The notes under the pieces are model-generated. The model was given only the letters and a program-made list of their open reading frames with translations. It had not been told where the DNA came from and did no database searches. A stretch of 64,000 nt of DNA. Origin: Vitrella brassicaformis. Lineage: Eukaryota > Sar > Vitrellaceae. The translations under genes were made by a program, and so were the position numbers. Below, piece by piece: positions 1 to 9,369 of this stretch (position 1 is its first letter; each line of letters opens with the position of its first letter). Location: contig CDMY01000384.1 of NCBI GenBank assembly GCA_001179505.1, forward strand, positions 1-64,000. Direction: 5' to 3'.

Positions 1-193
1 TCATCGAGGTAGGTGGCCTTGTTGACCTCGCTCCGCTCGACCGTCGCCCTTGCCCTCTCCAACCATTCCTCCCTATGGTCCTCCTCGGCAGCAGCAGCGC
101 CCGTGTCGTCGCGGTCACCTCGATCAGAGCCCCGCAGCGCCTCCTCCTCCTCCTCCTGCTGATCCAGCTCGTGGATCTCGGCCGCTTGTGGTG
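1..193 (-). pseudogene. Partial copy of PNK-like/kinase family exon, running off the window edge
   Basis: Read on the minus strand, this stretch is open and encodes AAEIHELDQQEEEEEAL followed by an acidic and Arg-rich tail. It matches the first-exon motif of the intact gene at 3514-6534 (PAEIYRLQQDEEEALLQQL) and the copy near 588-658. It lies immediately downstream of a copy of the P-loop exon, where the intact gene has the exon carrying the Walker A Lys-Thr. That order means the copy is scrambled rather than a simple duplicate. It could continue as a working gene beyond base 1, which cannot be seen here. Confidence 0.45.
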
Positions 194-254
194 TGTGCCA
201 ACCAGCCATCCATCCATCCATCCATCCACCAACCCACTGACTGACCAACACGTA

Positions 255-660
255 CTGTACCTGCGCCCGGTTTGCCCATGAGTACCACCATCGTATCTTG
301 AGTGTCTTCCTGTGTTGCTCGATGATGTCCAGCTCTGACGGACCAATGGACAACACATGCCGTCAGAAATGAGGATGGTTTGTCACTGGCGAAATCCCAA
401 CGACACTCCTCACCGGAAGAATGTCGAGATCGCTGAGAAAGAAAAGCGTTGTGCGATCTTGGAAGAATCCGTCAGATATAAGATGTAGGCAGCAATCGAA
501 AGTGTGTCTCCGTATCTAATTGGGGGAGACACACATGATCGTATCCACCCTTCCATCACTTTGGCTCGTGTATCATCAGACGCTTACGTCGTACCCGAGC
601 TGTTGCAGCAGCGCCTCCTCCTCATCCTGATCCAGCTGGTGGATCTCGGCCGCAGTGCGA
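255..660 (-). pseudogene. Scrambled copy of the 5' exons of the PNK-like/kinase gene
   Basis: Two exons of the gene at 3514-6534 recur here in order. The first (about 588-658) encodes TAAEIHQLDQDEEEALLQQL and is followed by the same GTAAGC donor. The second (about 261-330) corresponds to the exon ending in the P-loop MGKPGAG. The intron between them is nearly identical to the one in the intact gene (about 335-585 versus 6110-6360). In the P-loop exon one base is missing (GAGTACCACCATCGTATC on the plus strand versus GAGTACCATCACGCGTATC at the intact copy), which shifts the frame. The following exon with Lys-Thr is absent. An in-frame TGA (666-668) also precedes the AEIHQ exon. I infer a non-functional copy. 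Confidence 0.55.
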
Positions 661-665
661 ATCGC

Positions 666-1106
666 TCAGGGATGAGGAGGGGCGCCGGACTCCATCTCGA
701 TGTGCCAGCTGCCGGCCTCCTGATACAGGTTGACCCGACCGTCAACGATGCGGGGCTGACGGCCGGTCGCCCTGATCAGCTGGCAGCGGGGTATTACACA
801 TTGGAGCAGAATCGCAACCTGTTGACACACACCACAGTGCAGCAAGATGATGAACGCATCCATTGGATCACTTGCTTGCTGTGTGCCCCATGCACGCCTC
901 ACGTGTTTGTTCGTCTCGTGGTTCCTTGCACTGAAGTGGAGCAGGTAGCCAAACACCTCCATGTACGAGTTGAACCCCTCAAACGCGCTGTGGGCATTGG
1001 GCTTGAGGCGCGGCTTGCGATGTTTGTGGCGGCGGGCATCCCTCTTGAGCTTTCTGATGGCCACTTCTATCCACAGTTCCTCATGGGAGTGGCGCCGACG
1101 TGCCAT
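666..1106 (-). CDS. Hypothetical ORF with basic LWIEVAIRKLKRDARRHKHR segment
   Basis: A 146-residue open frame starts with Met at 1106 and ends at the TGA just upstream of, and in frame with, the scrambled PNK-like exon. Its N-terminal part is highly basic (Lys/Arg/His rich, residues about 12-33) and looks coding. The middle (residues about 75-105) reads like intron sequence, so the true product may be spliced. The first 33 residues recur as an inverted copy at 6597-6662. No family recognised. It may be a decayed exon of the neighbouring kinase family or an independent small gene. Confidence 0.3.
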   Translation of the reverse strand: MARRRHSHEELWIEVAIRKLKRDARRHKHRKPRLKPNAHSAFEGFNSYMEVFGYLLHFSARNHETNKHVRRAWGTQQASDPMDAFIILLHCGVCQQVAILLQCVIPRCQLIRATGRQPRIVDGRVNLYQEAGSWHIEMESGAPPHP

Positions 1107-1199
1107 TGCGGCCGTCCTTTTCGTTGGTGGGGCTGGGCGGGGCTTGGCAGATGTTGTTTGTCACAGGCTGTCGCTCAGACGCTTAGATGCCGAATACGA

Positions 1200-2288
1200 C
1201 AGCACACGATGCACCCAACTCGCTGCAGATGCATCCGACGCGCGCCTCGGCCAAGATCGTCACGCGCTGGTCTCGAGACTATCACCTGAGCCTCCGCACT
1301 CTGCAATGCAGGGTGGACAAATCGAGAAACCATCTAGGAATGTGTGTGCATCCACGAGTGTGAGTGACCTTGTTCTCGCCGAGTACTTTGTCGAAGTACG
1401 CTTGTGCATCCTGTCTCTGCAAGCATCGATCGGACACACACATCTCTGCAGGCCCCACCAGTGAAGTCTCAAAAAGAAATATCTTGCTCACGAATTCCTT
1501 GGCATCGGTATCGTCGCGGAACTCCATCCTATCCAGGTCGATCACCACCGGACGGCACTCTTTGGTGGGTCGACGTTGATGGCCATATTGCCTCCGGGAT
1601 TCGCCTCCGCTCCCTGAAGCAGACAATTGATAGCGTTCACCAAGAATGAACGCGAGAATGAGAATGGTTCTTTCGCTGACCAGCATATCAGTGTGCAGCA
1701 GGCCAACGCTATGCAGGTGGAGGAGGCCCTCCATGGCTTGCTTGAGGAGCGTCATCAGCACGTGCTCCCTTTCCTCCCCCAGCGCCTCAGCGAATCGCCT
1801 GTCTGCCAGAGTGCCCCCTGAAGGCGACGCAGACAGCAACAACATGCGTGTGTATATCCGTGGGCGAAAGTGCGAGCGGACCGTTGATGAAGGGCATCAC
1901 GGCCACCTTGACGGCGGCGTGAGGCGACCGCACCTTCAGAATGCGGGGGGCGTCAATGATGTTCTCGTGGCGCAGGTGGATGGCAGCAGCGACGTCCCAT
2001 CCGTTGATTATGAACCCATTCTCATCCTACAACACACACACACACACACACACACGGGAATTCCGCACTCACTCATGCAGCCAGCCCAGCCAGCCCCATT
2101 GTCACATTGCTTACTCGCCCTTCATCCGTCTCGTAGAGCTTGAATATCTTAAAGGCGAGGCGCTCCCCTGCGGCCTTATCATAAAGGACCTCTACCCAGC
2201 CGTGAAGCCCCTCCCTGGCTGGTGTACTGCTATCCACGAAGAGTGCCGTGCTCCTTAAAGCCTTACCCACCGCCCGCTGCAACAAACA
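1200..2288 (-). pseudogene. Frameshifted copy of the kinase-like domain
   Basis: Five exons follow the intact gene at 3514-5120 closely. They contain the Lys strand RLAFKIFKLYET, the helix-like HENII, the catalytic-loop LLHTDML and VVIDLDRMEF in place of DFG. Exon limits and donors match too (about 2147-2255, 1922-2028, 1688-1822, 1489-1614, 1374-1422). In the fourth exon the reading frame aligned to the paralogue (GAEANPGGNMAINVDPPK) runs into a TGA, and the DLD motif lies in another frame, so one base has been gained or lost. The exon after it is shorter than in the paralogue, and the Pro-rich C-terminal exon is missing. Retaining the third intron would keep one frame open, so a reduced product cannot be excluded. 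Confidence 0.6.
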
Positions 2289-2299
2289 GACACACATGA

Positions 2300-2960
2300 G
2301 AGAGCGAGAAGATCAGGAGTCGCGAAGAAGGGGACCGTAAGGCTTCACTTCGGCTTGATATCTGCATAAGCAAGAAAGAGACAGACCAGAAAGTGGAACA
2401 CAGACAGAGACACACATGTCCGTCCTTAGATACCGCGATGCACTGTCTGCCCGCAGTTGTCGCTGTGCAGGTGGACGATAGGCGCCGTCATCTGCCCGGT
2501 GATCGCGAGCAGCTGATCGATCGTCAGCTTGCGTCGCCCCAGCGGCCCCTTCTGTCTGCAGTACTCTTCCAATTTCTGCCCGCCCCCTCACGTAGTCGAG
2601 AAACAGCCGCCGGCCGATGAAATCGAGTCTGGCGCCTCCTGTGCGGCGTCAAACAGGCTGTTCTGCTCTTCTCGGTGGAACAGGTATTCTCCTGGTGTCC
2701 ACTCGGTGCCCACTGCCGAAGAGACCTGCTTGCATACGACGACCCTCCCCTCTTGCTTGTCGTCACACAACATGATGGTGGTGCGGTGCTCTTCATCCAC
2801 TGGTTCAAGCAGCGGCTCCTTGTCATCGAGTGGGGCAAACCGCTGTTTCTCCTCATCTGGAGTGAAGAGCCTGACTCCAGCCTCCTTGCACTCCCGCTGA
2901 CCTGCATTATGCAGCGTTATAAAATGCAGAAAGAGTCAGTCAGAGCTCACAAGTGGCGTC
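2300..2960 (-). pseudogene. Protein kinase fragment ending at HRDIKPK
   Basis: An exon after an AG at about 2908 encodes PDEEKQRFAPLDDKEPLL, then RVVVCKQV, which looks like the nucleotide-binding Lys strand. A 36-nt intron (GTGAGG to CTGCAG, about 2560-2595) leads into PLGRRKLTIDQLLAITGQM and TAPIVHLHSDNCGQ. A GTATCT donor and a TATGCAG acceptor then join to give TVHRDIKPK and a stop. HRDIKPxN is the canonical Ser/Thr kinase catalytic loop, so this is the N-lobe and hinge of a real kinase cut off just before the Asn. It lies between the intact fusion gene and its frameshifted copy, with no activation loop or C-lobe nearby. Confidence 0.55.
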
Positions 2961-3513
2961 TCCCTCTGATGGCGTGCCGTCCGTGTGCTTACACTGCTTG
3001 TATACGAAGACAACCACCGCACGAAGTTAACGCTCCTTCCTCCTCTCATCCGCAGCGAGGCGGCCCACATTAGTCGTCTTGAATCCTTCGAGCCAATCGT
3101 TCAACGGCTTCTGTGTACGCTTCTCGGTTTCTTACACTGATATGCGGGCGCCGGTGTCGCCATGGCCGCTGCCGGTGGGTGTGGTGCATCGGCATAAGTG
3201 AAGACAAGCCTCACAGATATAAAATGTAGGCGGCGATCTGTACGGAACGACAGACAGGGATGCAGAGAGGTTATGACCTGAGAGAAGACGAGACGTGATA
3301 CTCTATGCTGGGGGCACAGGGCGAGGGAGGATGGATATCAGGGGCGACACACGGGGTGGGCGACGTCATGACAGATGGGGCGTGGATGCGATGGATGCGA
3401 CCCCTAGCCACTGCACACACGACACCTGAGAGAAGACGAGACGCGACACAGGGAGATACACCAACACTTCTCTCAACGTATGTGTGTCTCTCTGCTTCCT
3501 GGCCTACCTTGAG

Positions 3514-6500
3514 CTAAATGTATTTCCGCCAGCCCTTCTCCAGGTCCTTCATGGCACCGGTGGCGGCGTGTGGTTTCGGACGGCGGGGTGGGGGAGGGAG
3601 GGGCGGTCTGTTGAGACCGGTGTCGATCTTGGCCTTGGCCCCTTTCACCCTCCCTCCGTCCCACACCCTCCGCCATGCCCTCTGCTCCCGCTGGCGCAGC
3701 TCGTCCTGACTGGGGATGCCGCCCTTGCCGGTGTGGGCTACCCAGGACTGGCGGCGCTTCCCTTTGGGAGGGGTGGGGGCGGAGTCGAGGGACTTGAGCT
3801 GTGAGGGGTTAGGGATCGGCGCGAGGGGCAGGGAGTGGAGGGTGGTGGTCGCACTGTGGCGGTACTTCGGCAGCCAGAGGTCAACGATGTGCTCGATGGC
3901 CTGAATGCAATGCAGCCGAAACACCGACAGTCTACCCTCCTTGTTTGTATGTGCGTGCGTGTGCATGTGGAGTGAGGAAGCCCTGCCCCCGCTCACCTGG
4001 TCGGTCTGGTAAAGGCCGCGCTTCAGCCGCCGCACCAGGTCCGCAGCCTCCCTGGTCTGCAATACAAGTCGAACAAACCAAGCGAACCATCCATTTCACC
4101 CATCAAATTGGTGTGTGTGTGTGTGTGTGTCGGGGTGTGTGTGTATCTGACCTTGTGGTCGCCCAGCAGCTTGTGGAACACCTTTCCGAGCTCCCGCGTG
4201 TCGTCCTCCGCATCATCCTTCTGCAAGCATCCATTGTAAAACACACACATACACACACACGAGCCCATGAATGATCTACCCTCCAATCCTAGCTGACAGA
4301 GATATGGAAACATGCACCCTTCTTACGAAGGCTTTCGTGTGTGGGGCGTCCTCGTCCCTTTCCATGGGGTCCAGGTCTATGACCGCCAGCCGCCCCTCCC
4401 TCGTGATGGGGTCCACACGCAGCCCCAGATTCTCGCCTGGACACGCCTCCGCCCCCTGAAACACACGCACACAGACAGACATTGATTGATACAAGACGGA
4501 TCGATGCAGATATGTCGTCTTTGGCTTACGAGCATGTCAGTGTGTATGATGCCTCTGGCGTGGAGGTAGTTGACGGCCTGCAGCGCTTGCCGCAGCAGAG
4601 GCACGAGGAGGAACTGACGGTCCTCGCCCAGCCCCGCCACAAACCCAGAGCCGGCGAGAGTACCGCCTGAATGGATAAAGCAGGAAGAGACACATTCGCA
4701 ATTGGTGGACATTGCTGCCTCTCGGCCTTTGCGTACCGTTGCAGAATTCCATCACGACCACCTTGACGGTGGCGTGATGGGTCCGCACTCTGAGGATGTG
4801 GGGGGCTTTGATGATGTTCTCGTGCCTCACTTTGGCGTCGGCCGCGATATCCCACCCGTTGGCCACATACTGGTCCTGCGAATGCACACACACACACACA
4901 CACACAGACGTGCATCCATGCATGCCGCTAGCCCCATTGTGGTCTTGCGTACCCGCTCCTCCTCGGTCTCGTAGAGCTTGAATATCTTGTAGGCGTAGCG
5001 GGAGCGGTCGTGCGTATCAAAGAGCACCTCCACACACCCATGCAGACCCTCCCGCACCGGAACCGTCCCATCCACGTACACACTGTTGGTGTCGCTCTCT
5101 ACCGCCCTCGCCACCTCCTCCTGCACACAAAGGCCACAGACAGATGCACGAATGCACCGCTCATTGCCAAAATGCATCCGGGGCCGTACCCTCCATTGGA
5201 TGATTACATCCTCCCACTCCTCCCGTGTCAGGTGCCGGCGAAGCTGCATACAGCACCATCACGGAACACACAAATGCAACGGAATGCACGCTCCAATGAG
5301 GCGCTCACCGGCTTTCTCTTGCCGTTTGTGCGCACAGACGCCAGCGCGTCCTCCACGGCGACAAATCCTCTCGCTGACGGCATGCTGCAAGGGGGGACGC
5401 TCTGTGTGTCTGTACTGATCCATGTCTGTATGTCTGTCTGTCTGTCTGTTTCTTTTTGTGTGCGTACAGGCAGTTGTTCGTCTTGCGATCTAGGAACACG
5501 ACGGCAATCTCTCTCGCCGTCACACTGGCAAACCGCAGACAGAGAGAGAGATTGGGAGAGAGAGGAAAGGGGCTGCACGCATGACGTACCCATATTTGCC
5601 GGCGGCGGTGGTTCACACACGCCTGTCGAGTCGCGTGCCGTTCGGTCGGTCGATGATGACCCGCACCTGCCCTGGGCCGGTCTCCTCGAGCAACTCCTGA
5701 AGGTCTGCACAAACAGACAGACAGACAGACAGAGAGAGAGACAGACAGACCAGCAAGCCTTCATCAGTCCGATCGGCCAGCCCCCACCCCCGCCAGCCGT
5801 AGCGTGAGTGTTTGTATGGCCTACTAGCTACACATTCTTCGTCGTCGGTGGTCTTCTCGCTCATAGTGATGACCTTCCATCCACGCTCAGCAAACTCACG
5901 GGCGAGGTTCGTCTTCCCTGTGTTTGAAGACGCACACAATGAGCTGATTGACATGTGTGTGTGGTGTGTGCCAATCAGCCATCCACCCACCCATCTATCC
6001 ACCAACCCACTGACTGACCCACACGTACTGTACCTGCGCCCGGTTTGCCCATGAGTACCATCACGCGTATCTTGAGTGTCTTCTTGTGTTGCTCGACGAT
6101 GTCCAGCTCTGACGGACCAATGGACAACAGATGCCGACAAAGACACACGTCCAACGAAGAAATGAGGATGGTTTGTCACTGGCGAAATCCCAACGCCACT
6201 CCTCACCGGAACAATGTCGAGATCGCTGAGAAAGAAAAGCGTTGTGCGATCTTGGAAGAATCCGTCAGATATAAAATGTAGGCAGCAATCGAAAGTGTGC
6301 CTCCGTCTGTGTCCAAGAGAGACACACATCGTATGCTCCCTTCTATCATCAGACGCTTACGTCGTACCCGAGCTGTTGCAGCAGCGCTTCTTCCTCATCC
6401 TGCTGCAGCCGATAGATTTCGGCGGGGGTGCGGAATCGGCGGTTCTGAGGGGTGAAGAGGGGGCGGTTCGTCGAGCGGCTGCTGGCGCGACTCAGTGACA

Positions 6501-6534
6501 CTGGACGGCGGCGGATTATGTAGCGTACCCCCAT
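3514..6534 (-). CDS. PNK-type P-loop kinase fused to a protein-kinase-like domain
   Basis: Fourteen exons splice cleanly in one frame (6361-6534, 6034-6106, 5834-5917, 5617-5704, 5468-5524, 5309-5384, 5190-5243, 4953-5120, 4737-4875, 4530-4666, 4327-4455, 4152-4220, 3997-4056, 3514-3900). Exons 2 and 3 join to make a Walker A, GKPGAGKTNLAREFAERGW. Exon 4 has VRVIIDRPNGTRLDRR and exon 5 has EIAVVFLDRKTNNCL. This pattern is that of the kinase domain of polynucleotide kinases (AAA_33/PNKP type). The second half resembles a protein kinase: YAYKIFKL (Lys strand), HENII, VVVMEF (hinge), GIIHTDML (catalytic loop with HTD for HRD) and LAVIDLDPME (DLD for DFG). A basic Pro-rich tail ends the protein. 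Met 6534 is chosen as start; an in-frame start upstream is possible. Substrates unknown; the DLD change may impair metal binding. Confidence 0.75.
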
Positions 6535-6535
6535 G

Positions 6536-6910
6536 TTACAACGAGACACGGGTGCGCTCGACGCCAAGCCCACCACTCCACACCTGCCCACCGCTGTGGA
6601 TAGAAGTGGCCATCAGGAAGCTCAAGAGAGACGCCCGCCGACACAAACATCGCAAGCCGCGCCTATCTCCTCCTTGGAGGCGCCGCTGTTGAGGACGGCC
6701 ACGATCTCCTCCCAGGTGTGGGCGTCCTTCTCCTGCTCGCTTCTTCTCCGCCGTGAAGCATCCCAACCTGAGCTTCCGAAAGGCATCAAACGGCAAGAGA
6801 ATAACTTTCGCCTTACGGTCTGCGGCGGGCATTACCCCATGTGGGCAGTCTCTCACAGCCGATGCGCGCCCGAGGGAGAGGAGGAGGGTGAGGAGCCAGG
6901 TGAGGAGCAA
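6536..6910 (-). CDS. Possible secreted protein N-terminus (signal peptide)
   Basis: A minus-strand frame begins MLLTWLLTLLLSLGRASA, a good signal peptide, followed by DCPHGVMPAADRKAKVILL and a Cys. Further on, the better-looking coding frame (DAHTWEEIVAVLNSGASKEE, about 6655-6720) lies in a different phase, so an intron or frameshift must intervene. I could not find a splice that restores phase. The region is directly upstream of the PNK-like/kinase gene on the same strand and overlaps an inverted repeat copy at 6597-6662. It could be an upstream exon of that gene, a separate small gene or a relic. Confidence 0.3.
   Translation of the reverse strand: MLLTWLLTLLLSLGRASAVRDCPHGVMPAADRKAKVILLPFDAFRKLRLGCFTAEKKRAGEGRPHLGGDRGRPQQRRLQGGDRRGLRCLCRRASLLSFLMATSIHSGGQVWSGGLGVERTRVSL
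6597..6662 (+). repeat. Inverted copy of the exon at 1004-1075
   Basis: About 65 bases starting GTGGATAGAAGTGGCCATCA are the reverse complement of 1004-1075, differing at few positions. Both encode LWIEVAIRKLKRDARRHKHR. The two copies bracket the kinase cluster in opposite orientation, which points to an inversion or inverted duplication during its expansion. Confidence 0.8.
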
Positions 6911-7101
6911 TTTGGATGAGGAGGAGGCTCAGCCGAACTGCAAAAGAGCAGAACAAACGAGAGAATGACGAGGACGTGTTGAAAATGAAGCGGGAACTAA
7001 CAGAAATGCGACCAGGAAAAAAGCGCGCCGTCCGTCTCCTGGCCGTCTCCCGGCGAGGAAGCGAAATCTCGCCGAAAAAACTCTAAGCTCGCAAACGCGC
7101 A

Positions 7102-8984
7102 ATGAGTTGGTTGGGCTGTTTGACGTATCCTGGCTTTGACGATGCGTGCCGCATCTGCCGGGATGGAGAGGAGTCCACCGAAACGGGTCTACTTATCTCA
7201 CCTTGTGGCTGTCGCGGCACAATGGGTAAGGCGGCATGGATCATCTCACGCGCCGCGCCTTGCCATTCTCATCACGTTAACGTTCCACTCCTCATGTGTG
7301 CAGGGTTCGTCCACACAGGCTGCCTCGAGGCGTTCCGACAGCAAAAGCTGCAGACAACAGGCAAGACGATGTGTGGTGATCTGCATGTGGTGTCTGATGT
7401 GTTTGCTGGTCTGCAGGTGAGCGGCCGACCAGCTGTGAGATCTGCAAGCGGTGAGGCACATAGAAGAAGGATGACCTGCTCATCAACCTGCGCTGTTGTT
7501 TCGTGTCAGTGAGTACGACGAGTATTGGCTGAGCGGTGCTCCACAGCAGAAGACAAGCCGATGGGACGCCCTTTGCCAGACGGTGTGCCTGTGGGTGGTT
7601 CCATTCGTGGCCCTGGGGGTCTTTGGCAACATCGTCACGCTTATTCCCACGCCATTGGTGTTCCCCTTCGGCGGCTCAGCGTTGGTGTACTTGATTTCCT
7701 ATCTGCTGGAGTGTCTGCTTGCCCTCCACCCACAGTGCCCCAGCGGCCGACAGCTGCACTGGGGCGTCCTTCTGCTGCTGGCATTCTTCTTCGGGGCCAA
7801 TGGATCGGCCTGGAGCAACCATGAGTCCGCCCTCTTGTCTGTTTGCGGCCTTGTGGTGCTGCTACCAATCAGCCTGAAGGCACATGACCACTTCAGAATG
7901 CACCGGCGGCTTCTCGCGATACATCGTGGCCAAGAGATGCTGCAGCAGGCCGGGCGCCAGCAGCTGTGCGTGTTCTATGGTTTCCTTCAGTCTTCCCACA
8001 CTTTGGCGGTGGCGTGCTATTTGTCGAGAGTGTTGGCGCTCATATCTGCGACCTTTGGCTGGATCAGCTTGGCCTCGTCTCTCATGGCATTGATGGCTGT
8101 GTGGCGGCATCGGTCGTCCATCGAACGGCACTTGGTGACCTACTTTTTGCCAGGTGAAGGGACACTAGGCTCCTCGCACAGATCAACTGGCCGTTATGTG
8201 TCTTCTCTCTGTCGGTCTATGCAGCACACTACCAGTGCGCCGCCTGCAGGGCGTAAGCAGCAAAAGACCACACACAAATTGATAGGTATCAGGCACTCAC
8301 CTTTGTTGTGTGATCAGCAAGCCGCCACAGGACCGCCTTTGTGCGAGGGACCCCCACTGGACGTGTTTCAGAGATTCTCTATGCACAGCGGCCTTATGTT
8401 GCCTCACCTTCGTCATCACCTCACTCCCAATATATGTGATGGTCGCCCCCGAGGCTCGGTCCTTCCCGTGGCTGGAGCTCTTCTGGCCGCTGCTGTGGCA
8501 ATGCGCCAAGCTGATTATCTGCGGCTCGACATTCATGTTCGGAGATTTTCTGCTTGGTCGTGTTAGTGGGGGTCGAATTCCAGAGTGGATTCTGGTACTT
8601 CTATTGACGCCAATCGGCATGTGGGTCGGCATGACCTGCTCGGGGCTGAGGATGGGCACGTTTGTGGCCGGTCTGACCGCCGCACGGCTCCCGGCCCTGT
8701 GTGCCGCCTTCGTTGCTGACGATCTCGTCCTCCACGTCACTGACCCCCGCCGGGCGTGGAAACGAGCAACACATCTGACTGAAGTCGCCTTCCAAGAAGC
8801 GAAGGCCGGAACAGCAGCAGTGGGCCTGCTGGGTGCCCTCTGTCTCACGTGTTGCCTCCTGGTAACATATGGTGGCCTGGTCTTCACGATACGCGTCGCT
8901 GGTGCGGCGTGCCTGGCGAGCATTGTGTCGGTTTGTGTTTATGGGATCGGCATGTGTGTGAAGATGTTGGTCGTGGATGCCTAG
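7102..8984 (+). CDS. RING-variant (MARCH-type) multi-pass membrane E3 ligase-like protein
   Basis: Exons 7102-7225, 7304-7361, about 7415-7445, 7510-8153, 8225-8252 and 8318-8984 join in frame. The N-terminus holds a C4HC3 RING-variant finger: CRIC, then SPCGCRGTMG, then FVHTGCLEAF, then SCEICKR. Such domains bind E2 enzymes and ubiquitinate membrane proteins. The rest has about eight to ten hydrophobic segments, for example FVALGVFGNIVTLIPTPLVF and ALCCLTFVITSLP, so the protein is integral to a membrane, in the style of MARCH6/Doa10 but shorter. One intron appears to use a GC donor (after ACAACAG) and exon 5 is only 28 nt. The 3' end is duplicated in inverted form at about 32168-32331. Confidence 0.8.
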
Positions 8985-9369
8985 TATGTGATGTGTGCAA
9001 GCCCGCATAAGCCACTGCCGTCGACCCAAGACACTCAAGAGACAGACCTGGGTGAGATATGTATGCCATCCATATGTGTTGACATTCATCGTGTTTGGGT
9101 GGGGTCAGTGCATGCCATGCAAGCAAGAACCATGCACACGCGTTGTGAGAAACACTACAGGCACACCCATATCGCCGGCCGCTCCTAAATTGCATCTCTT
9201 CGAGAAGCCAAACGAAAAAACTCGCTCGCCTCCATGTTAGTTAGCCATGCGCAGTGCCTTACACACTTGTTCACACCCAAAAATACCTCACTCTCACCTC
9301 ATCACTCCCCACGTCTCCCCTCCCCTCCCCTCTAAGACAAGAAAAGTCGCCTTCTCTCTCTCGATTCGT
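8985..9369. other. Intergenic, convergent 3' ends
   Basis: Sequence between two convergent genes. The first 60 bases belong to the duplicated segment also found inverted near 32168. The rest is low-complexity CT/CA-rich DNA with no coding signal that I can support. Confidence 0.5.

Noticed and set aside
504-1289. 261-residue plus-strand open frame
   Set aside because: It is the antisense of the PNK-like exon copy and the basic ORF on the minus strand; it shows no recognisable protein pattern.
2560-2576. Apparent 16-nt intron (GTGAGGGGGCGGGCAG) in the kinase fragment
   Set aside because: A 36-nt intron from the same donor to a later CTGCAG gives the correct phase for both flanking exons and ends in HRDIKPK, so an ultra-short intron is not needed.
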